The notes: a model not told the origin generated them from the sequence alone. A DNA stretch of 8,456 nt from a candidate division CSSED10-310 bacterium (GCA_016932295.1 JAFGDC010000358.1:1-8456); one strand, 5' to 3'. Positions 1-6,833 are shown, numbered from the stretch's first letter. Numbers and translations are program-made.

Positions 1-614
1 ATTACTCTGACTTTTTCGGAGGTAAATTTTTCATCAACCTGACAGGTCGTGAACCCACCGGTTGCGTTCCTCCGGAAGAGTATGAGGCGGTTCGGGAAGC
101 GCTCATCGCCAAGTTGCGGATGCTGCGTGATCCGGAAACGGGCGGAAAGCTGGTGAGCGAGATATGGAAGAAGGAGGAGTTGTTCAGCGGCCCCGCGCTG
201 GAAGACGCGCCGGACGTGGTCTGTCTTGAAACTCCCGGATACCTGTTCACGCGTCTCGGTAGAGGCCGGGGGAGCGAACTGCTGTGCGATCCTCCCGGGG
301 AGTTTTTTTCCGGTTTTCATCGGATCGAGGGGATACTCATGGCGCGCGGACCGGGAATTGTACAAGGCGGCAGGTTGGCATCGGCGAACATCATCGATTT
401 CACTCCCACGGTGCTGCATGCCATGGATGAACCGAGACTGGCGGCGATGGATGGGAAAGCGTTGAAGGAGTTGTTCATCGGCGATGTGGCGGACAGGGTG
501 TCCGACGAAATCGTGGAGATGCAGGGGATGAGTCCGAAGCCCGGGCATGATGTTGAAGAGGTGGATGTGGAAGAGTTGGAGCGGCAGTTGCGCAGCCTTG
601 GGTATGTGAGATGA
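1..614 (+). CDS. AlkP-superfamily phosphohydrolase (type I phosphodiesterase-like), C-terminal part
   Basis: Only the C-terminal ~203 residues are present; the gene enters from the left edge and the reading frame starts at base 3. The fragment opens with a stretch typical of predicted AlkP-superfamily phosphohydrolases/phosphomutases: FINLTGREPTG followed by an EEYEAVR helix. Later comes HRIEGILMARGPGI (His codon at 318-320), which matches the family's late metal-binding His and G-P-G-I segment. IDFTPTVLHAMDEP then MDGKAL matches the usual 'DIaPTiL..lG.P..DMDGk.L' end of the domain. The protein finishes in LRSLGYV, a tail shared with the next gene. The family hydrolyses phosphomono- or diesters with two metal ions; the substrate here is unknown. 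The nucleophile and first metal ligands lie outside the window. The stop TGA overlaps the next start as ATGA (611-614), so the two genes are probably translationally coupled. Confidence 0.85.
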   Translation, partial: YSDFFGGKFFINLTGREPTGCVPPEEYEAVREALIAKLRMLRDPETGGKLVSEIWKKEELFSGPALEDAPDVVCLETPGYLFTRLGRGRGSELLCDPPGEFFSGFHRIEGILMARGPGIVQGGRLASANIIDFTPTVLHAMDEPRLAAMDGKALKELFIGDVADRVSDEIVEMQGMSPKPGHDVEEVDVEELERQLRSLGYVR

Positions 615-1948
615 GAGCGGTTCGGTGGGTGGTGGTGCTGGGCCTGATGGCACATGCCGTGGTGCCGGCCGCGGCGGAAGGTGTCGAATCGTTGTTCGTG
701 TTTGCGGTGGACGGCGCCGACTGGGATTTCCTCATGCCCCTGGCCGTGCGGGAAAGGGTGCCGGCCATCACCGGGATGATGAGCGGCGGCGCCAGTATCA
801 ACCTGGAGTCCATAAAGATCCTCATCTCTCCCCGCGTCTGGACGACCCTGGCCACAGGCAAGGGACCCAGAGAGCATGGCATCATGGACTGGACCGTTTC
901 GGGAGAGGATGGAAAGCCGGTACCGATCACCTCCCGACTGCGTGAAACCAAGGCACTGTGGAATATCTTCTCGGACAACGGGCGCTCCAGCGGTTTCATC
1001 GGCTGGCTGGCGACCTGGCCGGCCGAGAGGGTCAAGGGATTCCTGGTCTCGTCGTATATGCCCCGGGGGCTCGAGGCATCCCCTGATACGCCCCTCAAGG
1101 GTGGTCTGGCGTTCGATCAGCCCGATGTGGTGTATCCTGAGACATTGACACCACAGCTTGCGGATTTCCTGGTGGATGAGCGTGAGATTCGGTTGGCCGG
1201 GGAGGGCAGGCCGCTGCCGTTGGAGTATTCAACCAGCGGCGAGACTCTTGCCGTGGAGGGAGTAATGGCGCTGCAGAAAGCGCTGTCGATCGATGAGACC
1301 TTTGTCGGCGCGGGTGAGTACCTGTTCGCAAAGTATCGGCCGAACCTGGCTTCGGTATATGTCTCCGCCATCGATGTGGCCAGTCACCGGTTTTACAAGT
1401 ACACTGCACCCCATCCCAAGCGCCAGGTGACCGGGGATGCCCGTGCCGCCTTTGGATCCGTTATCCCGTGGACCTACATCAATGCCGATGCGCAACTGGC
1501 CAGATGCCGCGCCGCCGAAGCGCCGGCCGTCACCATGCTTGTTTCCGATCATGGTTTCAAACATTTCAGAGACAAGAACAAACCACACGTCTCCGGATGG
1601 CATCGATCCAGGACTGCCCTGGTGGCCGAGGGTGAACTCATCCAGCCCCTGATGACGATGATTCAGGCGCGAGCCATCGATTTCGCGCCTACCATTCTCT
1701 ATCTCAGCGGCCTGCCGGTGGCCAACGATATGCGCGGTGTGGTGGTGGAAGCCATGGTCAGACCGGAAGTACTGGCGCATCGGCCGGTTGCTCGTCTCGA
1801 TGTTTTTTCTTACGATGAGGTCTCGAACGATGGAGATGAACGGAAGCGATTCAAACGACGACAGCAGGGGATGGCGGCGGCGGATGAGGATTTGATGGAT
1901 CAGTTGAAAGCAGTCGGTTACATCGATGGCGAAGAAGAAGAACTCTGA
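611..1948 (+). CDS. Exported AlkP-superfamily phosphohydrolase/phosphodiesterase
   Basis: 445 residues. The N-terminus looks like a Sec signal peptide: Arg at 2 and 5, a hydrophobic core at 6-18, and possible cleavage after AAA (20-22). A periplasmic location is therefore inferred. The AlkP metal-site motifs appear in order: DGADWD (34-39); SPRVWTTLATG (73-83) then REHGI (87-91), the nucleophile region; D255 and H259 in AIDVASHRF; D313-H314 in SDHGF; and H331 in GWHRSR. IDFAPTILYLSGLP (357-370) is the usual domain end. The nucleophile is not certain: S73 aligns with the family Thr by counting back from the TG, but T78 is possible. The C-terminus carries LKAVGYI, like the LRSLGYV of the preceding gene, so the two may be diverged tandem paralogues. 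The start is the ATG overlapping the previous stop; no strong ribosome binding site is visible, which fits coupling. The substrate is unknown. Confidence 0.88.
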   Translation: MRAVRWVVVLGLMAHAVVPAAAEGVESLFVFAVDGADWDFLMPLAVRERVPAITGMMSGGASINLESIKILISPRVWTTLATGKGPREHGIMDWTVSGEDGKPVPITSRLRETKALWNIFSDNGRSSGFIGWLATWPAERVKGFLVSSYMPRGLEASPDTPLKGGLAFDQPDVVYPETLTPQLADFLVDEREIRLAGEGRPLPLEYSTSGETLAVEGVMALQKALSIDETFVGAGEYLFAKYRPNLASVYVSAIDVASHRFYKYTAPHPKRQVTGDARAAFGSVIPWTYINADAQLARCRAAEAPAVTMLVSDHGFKHFRDKNKPHVSGWHRSRTALVAEGELIQPLMTMIQARAIDFAPTILYLSGLPVANDMRGVVVEAMVRPEVLAHRPVARLDVFSYDEVSNDGDERKRFKRRQQGMAAADEDLMDQLKAVGYIDGEEEEL

Positions 1949-3866
1949 GCCGGCTCCGGTGAAAGGGCTTCCGGCTGTGAAGCTGGCGGCGCCGCCATGG
2001 CTCGTGCCCCTGGTGGTGGTGTCGGTGACCCTGGCGGTGAGGGTGCTCAACCAGTTCTTCATGACCACCGATCCGCTGAGTTCCCGTCCCGGTCTGATCC
2101 CCGATGCGGCGCATTACTACAATTCCGCCCTGACCATCGCCGGTGGCGACTGGAGTCTGCGCCCGGTCTTCTTCATGGGACCTTTATACAGCTACGTGTT
2201 AGGGGTTCTTTTCTCGTTGTTCGGCACGGGATTCATGGCTCCCCGGCTCCTGCATATCATCCTCGGCACCGCCACCGTCTACCTTGTGTACCGGACCGCT
2301 CTCGACCTGCGCGGCCGGGCCACCGCTATTCTCACCGCCATCCTCGCGTGCTTCTATTATCCGTTCCTTTTCTTCGAACGGCAGTTGCTGGCCGCCACCC
2401 TCACCACGTTTCTCTTCGCTGCCCTGCTGGCTGTCCTGTCATCCGTGGAAAAACCGGGAGCGAAACGCCTGGTCGCGGCAGGCGTTCTCCTCGGCCTGGC
2501 GGGACTCACCAAGGGCATGGCGCTCTTCTGGGCACCCTTTATCGTCGTCTACCTGGTACTAGTCTCCGCCGACCGCCGTGAGGCCGCCAGGGCCGTTGCC
2601 GTTTTCCTGGCAGCGGTGCTGTTGATGATCGCTCCCGCGACCCTGCACAACTACCTGCTGGGTCATGATCTGGTGCCGCTTTCGTCCAACGTGGGGATAA
2701 ACCTCTATATCGGCAGCGGCAAGGACTCCACCGGCACGTGGCGGCCGCCCGATCCCAAGCGTCCCTGGATCGGTCGCAGTCCCGAATCCCTTCAGGAATA
2801 CGCTGAGACTTTGGCGGGACAGGATCTCAAACCGTCGGAGGTGTCCCGGTTCTGGGTGCGGCTCACCTGGCAGGAAATCAAACAGGCGCCGAATCATTTC
2901 ATCAAGGAACTGGCAATCAAGTTCCTGCTGTTCTGGAATTATTTCGAGATATGCAACAACAATGATTATTACCTGTCGGAGAAGTTTTCACCAATTCTGC
3001 ATTTTTTATCGTTCGGGTTCGGGTTCGTAGCGCCCTTCGGCTTGATCGGCTTGATGTTCGTCAGATTAAAGAAGCACCACCGATTCCTGCTGTTCGGTTT
3101 GGTCGGAGCGATGCTGGCGAATGCGCTCGTGTTCTTTGTCCTGGCCCGATATCGCCTGCCTGCCGTGATCGCACTGCTCATCGGGACTGCCGCGATAATC
3201 GAGGAAGCATGGCGGCGGATGGTGCGCAACCAGTGGCAATGGCTGGTCCCACCGGGAGTGTTGATCATCGCCGCCGTCGGGATGTCGCGGGCACCGGTGA
3301 TCACCGCGCATGCCAAGGCCGAGTTCCATGCCCTGTATCTGACCAGGTTGTCGGAGGCACAGCGGCTTGACAACGATCCTCAGGAAGCGGAGTTGAGCTT
3401 GCGGGAGGCGGTGCGGCTGCAGCCGGAAGATGCCCAGATCCGTGTACAACTGGCGACCCTGTTCTACCTGTATGACAAAATCGAACCGGCGGAGCGGGAG
3501 GCGCGAGTGGCGGTAGCGTTGGATCCGGATGTGCCGCTCGCTCACTTTATCGTCGGGTTGATCGCCGCCAAGAAGAATGAAGATGACGAGGCGGTGGCAT
3601 CGTTCCGCGCGGAAATCGCCAACCATCCGGGTGATTTCAGGGCATATTACCACCTTGGCAGAGTCCTGGCGCGCAACCGCAACTACCTGGAAGCCCGTGA
3701 TGTTCTGAGCACCGCCGCCAACCTCAATCCGGGCGACGAGCGGGTGCGGAAAGCCCTGGCCTGGCTCGATGAACTGGACATTCCGGTACAGACCGGTTCG
3801 CAGAAGAATGGGTTAATCCTGCAATCGATGGACAAATACGGAGCGGTCTACGTGGCGCCTCGGTGA
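1926..3866 (+). CDS. GT39/PMT-like membrane glycosyltransferase with C-terminal TPR domain
   Basis: 646 residues. After a short Lys-rich cytoplasmic tail, about ten hydrophobic segments span residues ~24-450, the layout of GT-C transferases (ArnT/PMT/GT39). These move sugars from polyprenyl-phosphate carriers on the periplasmic side. Supporting motifs are an acidic first periplasmic loop, PDAAHYYNSA (D60, where the family places its catalytic acid), the GLAGLTKG segment typical of these transferases, and RYRLP (408-412) in a late membrane helix. The family more often has D-E in the first loop; here Asp is followed by Ala. From ~465 to ~605 come about four TPR-like 34-residue helical pairs (for example A-x-L-x-L-R-E-A-V-x-L-x-P-E-D), which suggests a protein-binding tail. 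The gene overlaps the previous one by 23 bp and has no clear Shine-Dalgarno sequence, so it is probably coupled to it. Donor and acceptor cannot be told. An O-antigen-ligase-like protein is less likely because of the first-loop Asp and RYRLP. Confidence 0.82.
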   Translation: MAKKKNSEPAPVKGLPAVKLAAPPWLVPLVVVSVTLAVRVLNQFFMTTDPLSSRPGLIPDAAHYYNSALTIAGGDWSLRPVFFMGPLYSYVLGVLFSLFGTGFMAPRLLHIILGTATVYLVYRTALDLRGRATAILTAILACFYYPFLFFERQLLAATLTTFLFAALLAVLSSVEKPGAKRLVAAGVLLGLAGLTKGMALFWAPFIVVYLVLVSADRREAARAVAVFLAAVLLMIAPATLHNYLLGHDLVPLSSNVGINLYIGSGKDSTGTWRPPDPKRPWIGRSPESLQEYAETLAGQDLKPSEVSRFWVRLTWQEIKQAPNHFIKELAIKFLLFWNYFEICNNNDYYLSEKFSPILHFLSFGFGFVAPFGLIGLMFVRLKKHHRFLLFGLVGAMLANALVFFVLARYRLPAVIALLIGTAAIIEEAWRRMVRNQWQWLVPPGVLIIAAVGMSRAPVITAHAKAEFHALYLTRLSEAQRLDNDPQEAELSLREAVRLQPEDAQIRVQLATLFYLYDKIEPAEREARVAVALDPDVPLAHFIVGLIAAKKNEDDEAVASFRAEIANHPGDFRAYYHLGRVLARNRNYLEARDVLSTAANLNPGDERVRKALAWLDELDIPVQTGSQKNGLILQSMDKYGAVYVAPR

Positions 3867-3871
3867 GTCAT

Positions 3872-3898
3872 CCACCCTGATCATGATGGTCCGGGTGG
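3872..3898 (+). terminator. Hairpin just after the glycosyltransferase gene, possible terminator
   Basis: CCACCC (3872-3877) pairs with GGGTGG (3893-3898). After one mismatch the stem continues with four more pairs (3879-3882 with 3888-3891, one of them G-U), leaving a 5-base loop. It begins 6 bp after the stop codon and lies between convergent genes, where a terminator is expected. No run of T follows, so it is not a textbook intrinsic terminator. Confidence 0.4.
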
Positions 3899-3992
3899 TT
3901 GCATCGTCCGACCTGGGTATCAATACCGACCGGGATGGACCGGCTATGAATCCGGAACGATGGCGACCGGGATCATGGCGTCGAGGAACGAG

Positions 3993-4007
3993 CGGGTGGG
4001 TCACCCG
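3993..4007 (-). terminator. Hairpin just after the SGNH hydrolase gene, possible terminator
   Basis: A perfect 6-bp stem, CGGGTG (3993-3998) with CACCCG (4002-4007), closes a 3-base loop. It lies 25 bp beyond the minus-strand stop at 4033. The following minus-strand sequence (CTCGTTCCTC) is only mildly pyrimidine-rich, so factor-independent termination is uncertain. The rest of 3867-4032 holds no ORF worth calling, only scattered copies of GACCGGG. Confidence 0.35.
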
Positions 4008-4032
4008 AGAACGGGAGACCGGGCGGTGTTGC

Positions 4033-5283
4033 TCATCGTGCCGCGGAGAGTGGTAACGGATTGGTTGCGCCCTGATCCCCTTTGACGAGTGAGGAGAGTG
4101 TGGGGAAGGCCAGGTTTGCGATGATGCGGTAACCCATGGGACTCGGATGGCACCCATCGATAAAAAAATGGGGTCGGCACGGAAAAACCCACTCTGTGCG
4201 AGGATAACGGGGAAGCCGGCGGTTCACACTGATTTGATTGCAATACGACCATAGTTCCGTCTCGGTCTCGATGATGGTCGCTCCATGTTTCGTGGCGACC
4301 GACCGCATGATGTCCACGTACGCCTCCGGGACTGATATGGGCAGGAAAACCAGGGTGATTCTTTTTTCTCTACTGATGGAAGCCAGCACCTCCAGGCACT
4401 TCTTGAAGGTCTCCCTGGAGACCCGTGGTGTGCCGCCGTCCAACTCCGGGCCAAGTCCGAAGCGTTTCCCAAGATTATCGGGAAGAAGCTCGTCACTTTC
4501 CCGCGATGACCGGGCTGCTTCGTCGGTTTTCCAGGACCATCGCGAGTCTGCTTGTCGGGTTGTGCTCTCTGATGCCGCCCGCAGATAGGTGTCGAGTCCG
4601 CGCCGCCCAGATGTCTTCCTGGTGCCCATTAATGTCAGGAATCGACTGCGGGAGAGGAAGTGCTTGATGCGCTGCAGCGGGAACTGGGAGAGTTGGTGAA
4701 AATGAAGGTCATTGAGCAACCCTTGCTCCACGGTTTCTGCATCGTTCCAACCGTAACCGATGACCAGCATGTCAGGTTCCAGCGCCAGCAAGCGAGATCG
4801 GATATCCATCAAGCCCTGGATGATGGAGCGCCCGGGCACACCGGCATTCACCATTTCTACTGGTCTGCCTGGATTGATCTGTTTGAATCCATTGCGCAAC
4901 AATGCCGGCAGGCTCTGCTCTTCGGTCACTTCCCAACCGAAGTAATTCGAATCTCCAGCCATGACGATCCGGTATGTGCCTGATCGATGCCTGGGTGTCA
5001 CCGGGGGGCCTCGATACCCCTGGTGGTTGATCGTATAGGTAATACCGAGAAGAGTGACCGCCCTGGCATTGGGTATGAGTTCCCAATGAAATAATTCGAC
5101 GAACCTCGCAATTCGCCCGTGTGCGAGATACCGCTTGAAGACCGGCTCATCCTTGACCGGCGGCAGAACCAGCCTGCACAATAATTCCACGGCGATAAAA
5201 AGAATCAGGAGGATCAGGCACGTGACGAAGAATACACCGGCTTTTTTACCCAGTCCCAATGGCGCGCGGTTAGAAGCGGCCAT
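4033..5283 (-). CDS. Membrane-anchored SGNH/GDSL-family hydrolase
   Basis: 416 residues from this start. One hydrophobic helix at ~17-37 (VFFVTCLILLILFIAVELL) after a basic tail indicates an N-terminal membrane anchor with the catalytic domain outside. All SGNH blocks are visible: block I AGDSNYFGW with the nucleophile Ser at 112; block II NAGVPG (~147-151); block III YGWND with Asn at 180; block V FFIDGCHPSPMGY with Asp 376 and His 379. These residues form the Ser-His-Asp triad and oxyanion hole of esterases and acyltransferases that act on lipids or acylated carbohydrates. Between blocks III and V lies a long polar segment rich in Ser, Arg and Glu (~215-285). An in-frame ATG at 5319 would add 12 residues with no family look and would overlap the upstream ORF more, so the ATG at 5283 is preferred; neither has a good ribosome binding site. 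The gene converges on the glycosyltransferase gene. A role in de-acylating an envelope glycan is possible but is inference only. Confidence 0.85.
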   Translation of the reverse strand: MAASNRAPLGLGKKAGVFFVTCLILLILFIAVELLCRLVLPPVKDEPVFKRYLAHGRIARFVELFHWELIPNARAVTLLGITYTINHQGYRGPPVTPRHRSGTYRIVMAGDSNYFGWEVTEEQSLPALLRNGFKQINPGRPVEMVNAGVPGRSIIQGLMDIRSRLLALEPDMLVIGYGWNDAETVEQGLLNDLHFHQLSQFPLQRIKHFLSRSRFLTLMGTRKTSGRRGLDTYLRAASESTTRQADSRWSWKTDEAARSSRESDELLPDNLGKRFGLGPELDGGTPRVSRETFKKCLEVLASISREKRITLVFLPISVPEAYVDIMRSVATKHGATIIETETELWSYCNQISVNRRLPRYPRTEWVFPCRPHFFIDGCHPSPMGYRIIANLAFPTLSSLVKGDQGATNPLPLSAAR

Positions 5284-5548
5284 GGAGGATGGTTCCGTTC
5301 CGACGCTGCTGCACGGCATTTTGGTGCATTACGGCGAAGCCGGTGCCGAAGCGTGACTGGCCGTTCAAGTATTGTTCTCCATTCACGAGCATGACTGCCT
5401 TTTCTTCATGCGGTGAAACATGCGACACCTGTATTTGGTATCGCCCCCCGCCGCTTGCCGCGGTTGCAGGTTGTCCCGCGGGATGGACATCGGGAGCACG
5501 AGCGTGATTTGGTCCAGAAAATGTAATTATTCCTATCCGGGTAGTCAA
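5270..5548 (-). CDS. Small doubtful ORF, possibly the remnant of a secretion-system-type (GspB/MshK-like) protein
   Basis: 92 codons from a TTG start, 29 bp after the mutM stop and overlapping the SGNH start by 14 bp. The second half looks protein-like: VMLVNGEQYLNGQ, then FAVMHQNAV and a terminal ILHGRF. This resembles, by eye only, the 'INGxxYxxGxx...G....V....G.RF' pattern at the end of GspB- and MshK-type proteins of type II secretion/MSHA systems. The first ~20 codons have AT-rich third positions unlike the neighbours, whereas the next minus-strand frame over ~5495-5579 has GC-rich third positions and reads TLTVVDYPDRNNYIFWTKS. A frameshift near 5490-5510 would join the two. No signal peptide or Shine-Dalgarno sequence is seen. 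It may be a short real gene, a broken gene, or chance. Confidence 0.3.
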   Translation of the reverse strand: MTTRIGIITFSGPNHARAPDVHPAGQPATAASGGGRYQIQVSHVSPHEEKAVMLVNGEQYLNGQSRFGTGFAVMHQNAVQQRRNGTILHGRF

Positions 5549-5577
5549 CCACCGTCAGCGTCGAATCGAGGCGGGTA

Positions 5578-6396
5578 TCACCGTTGGCAGGCGGGACAGA
5601 AGTAGGTCGAGCGCCCAGCCTGAACAATGCGCTGGATGCCGGTCCCGCAAGTCTGGCAAGGCTGCCCGGCCCGATCATATACCTGTAGCCGGACCTGGTA
5701 ACGTCCCGGATCGCCCCGGCCGTCCCGGAAATCTTGAAGGGTGGTGGCGCCATGGGCGATGGAGTCCTCGATCGTCGCTGCGATTTCCGCCGCCAGCACC
5801 TCGAGTCGCCGGTTGGCGATTCGATGCAATCGCCTGGTAGGATGGATGCCCGCACGGAATAGCGCTTCGCTGGCATAGATATTTCCCACCCCGGCAACCA
5901 CCCGCTGATCCATGATGAAATGCTTTACCGGCAGCGTGCGACCTTGCTTGAGCCGAATGAAATGAGTCGCCAGCAAGCCGCGATCGAACGGCTCGGGACC
6001 GAGATTCGAGAGCGTCCGGTGAGTGGCCAGCTCTTCACCGTTCACCAGCTCCACCATACCGAACCGACGGGGATCCCTGAACACCAGGCAGCCGCCACCC
6101 AACCGCCAGATGATGTGCTCGTGGCAGCAGCCGGCATGATCGGGTCCCGTGTAACGCAGACTGCCACTCATGCCGAGATGGATCAATAGACACCGCCCGT
6201 CGCTCAAATGGATCAGGAGATGTTTACCCCGTCGTCCGGTGGAGCGCACGGTTTTCCCCGCGCAGGAAGCCAGTCCGGCGGAATCGATGCTGCGCCGCAG
6301 CCGTCCGGTGCATAGTTCCACAGACTCTATGCGGTCGCCGACCAGCGCATCGTTGATCGTGCGCCTGGTGACTTCGACTTCCGGTAATTCAGGCAT
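5578..6396 (-). CDS. mutM: Formamidopyrimidine-DNA glycosylase (Fpg/MutM)
   Basis: 272 residues, the normal length for the family. This base-excision-repair enzyme removes 8-oxoguanine and formamidopyrimidines from DNA and cuts the resulting abasic site (beta,delta-lyase). The start is fixed by MPELPEVE: after Met removal, the N-terminal Pro (P2) is the Schiff-base nucleophile and E3 the catalytic acid. K58 (in RRGKHLL) matches the conserved DNA-binding Lys. M76 (LGMSGSLR), R110 and F112 (FRDPRRFG) match the residues that fill the gap left by the flipped base. The helix-two-turn-helix is at ~162-181 (DQRVVAGVGNIYASEA, N172). The C-terminal zinc finger has Cys 247, 250, 267 and 270 and the finger Arg 262 in AGRSTYFCPACQ. 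All key residues are intact. A longer in-frame ORF reaches 6507, but its extra 37 residues would bury the essential N-terminal Pro. Confidence 0.97.
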   Translation of the reverse strand: MPELPEVEVTRRTINDALVGDRIESVELCTGRLRRSIDSAGLASCAGKTVRSTGRRGKHLLIHLSDGRCLLIHLGMSGSLRYTGPDHAGCCHEHIIWRLGGGCLVFRDPRRFGMVELVNGEELATHRTLSNLGPEPFDRGLLATHFIRLKQGRTLPVKHFIMDQRVVAGVGNIYASEALFRAGIHPTRRLHRIANRRLEVLAAEIAATIEDSIAHGATTLQDFRDGRGDPGRYQVRLQVYDRAGQPCQTCGTGIQRIVQAGRSTYFCPACQR

Positions 6397-6401
6397 GTCC
6401 A

Positions 6402-6406
6402 CCTCC
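6402..6406 (-). promoter_or_regulatory. Shine-Dalgarno sequence of mutM
   Basis: The minus strand reads GGAGG with a 5-base spacer before the ATG at 6396. This settles the mutM start in favour of MPELPEVE over the longer ORF. Confidence 0.8.
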
Positions 6407-6518
6407 ATCGCCGGCTTCCCGCTTCGTCCGGATGACCCGTGCCATCGGCGCTGGTTGTGGGGCGACGATCGGTACTGTCCAGGTTGATGCGGGAGACCAT
6501 CCGGCATCGGCTGGAGTA

Positions 6519-6527
6519 ACTATACCA
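6519..6527 (-). promoter_or_regulatory. Candidate extended -10 promoter element for mutM
   Basis: The minus strand reads TGGTATAGT, an extended -10 (TGn plus TATAGT, 5 of 6 to TATAAT). No good -35 hexamer lies 16-18 bp upstream, which extended -10 promoters can tolerate. It would give a leader of roughly 115 bases before the mutM ATG. Confidence 0.4.
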
Positions 6528-6671
6528 GATATCGATGCGGAACGGTCCTCTCATGTCGAGGGGGATCGACAGCGATTGGTGGAATGGTCGGTAACGCTGC
6601 CGCTGAAGGGTTAACCTGCATCTTTTTGTGGGAACGAATCCTCCTCTGAAAATGGCATAGTTAAGTAATGT

Positions 6672-6700
6672 CTAATAAATAATTGACAAACATTTGACAA
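6672..6700 (-). promoter_or_regulatory. Candidate minus-strand promoter in the AT-rich island
   Basis: The minus strand reads TTGTCA (6700-6695), a 17-base spacer, then TATTAG (6677-6672): 5 of 6 and 4 of 6 matches to the housekeeping -35 and -10. It would lie about 275 bp upstream of mutM. It overlaps the TTGACA pair on the other strand, so it may be fortuitous. Confidence 0.25.
6683..6699 (+). promoter_or_regulatory. Tandem TTGACA hexamers upstream of the surface-protein gene
   Basis: Two perfect TTGACA copies (6683-6688 and 6694-6699), 11 bp apart, lie in the AT-rich island about 140 bp before the start codon. Either could be a -35 element, but the sequences at -10 spacing (GGTAAC, CACAGT) are poor matches. 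One helical turn of spacing also suits a regulator-binding direct repeat. Confidence 0.35.
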
Positions 6701-6821
6701 TAAGTGGTAACGGTGGCACAGTTGAAAACAGCGCGATGATTCCTTCGGATCGTTTCTTCGTGTCTCATCGGATTCATGGCGAGAGGATTCGCGGGATGTC
6801 AAGGAATAACACGGAAATCAC

Positions 6822-6827
6822 AGGAGG
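6822..6827 (+). promoter_or_regulatory. Shine-Dalgarno sequence of the surface-protein gene
   Basis: A perfect AGGAGG with a 6-base spacer before the ATG at 6834. It is the strongest ribosome binding site in the window and supports this start and a high translation rate. Confidence 0.85.
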
Positions 6828-6833
6828 AGCGAA

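Larger units (their letters stand above)
6397..6833. other. Divergent intergenic region between mutM and the large surface-protein gene
   Basis: 437 bp with no ORF that looks coding. The mutM-proximal part is GC-rich; the middle (~6640-6710) is an AT-rich island with two TTGACA hexamers. An 8-bp palindrome GGTTAACC sits at 6609-6616. The region must hold promoters for both flanking genes, since they point away from each other. No transposon end, tRNA or recognisable riboswitch was seen. Confidence 0.6.

Noticed and set aside
317..1098. Two long minus-strand ORFs (317-877 and 475-1098)
   Set aside because: They are antisense to the two AlkP genes, have no motif or signal peptide, and are rich in His, Pro, Arg and Ser, typical of shadow frames.
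1229..2068. 279-codon minus-strand ORF
   Set aside because: It lies wholly antisense to the second AlkP gene and the start of the glycosyltransferase gene, both with clear family motifs. Its translation is low-complexity and His/Gly-rich, as expected from GC-rich antisense sequence.
3066..3653. 195-codon minus-strand ORF inside the glycosyltransferase gene
   Set aside because: It is antisense to the RYRLP segment and the TPR repeats, which are convincing on the plus strand; no recognisable family.
4660..4983. 107-codon plus-strand ORF
   Set aside because: It is antisense to the SGNH hydrolase, covering the conserved GDS and GWND blocks of the real gene.
6397..6507. N-terminal extension of mutM to the ATG at 6507
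   Set aside because: MutM must begin with Met-Pro-Glu so that Pro becomes the N-terminus; a GGAGG lies correctly before the ATG at 6396.
6714..6730. Possible sigma-54 promoter (TGGCAC near 6714)
   Set aside because: The TGGCAC is present, but no TTGC lies at the required spacing downstream.
6611..6802. 63-codon minus-strand ORF in the intergenic region
   Set aside because: No ribosome binding site, no family look, and it crosses the AT-rich island with the candidate promoter elements.
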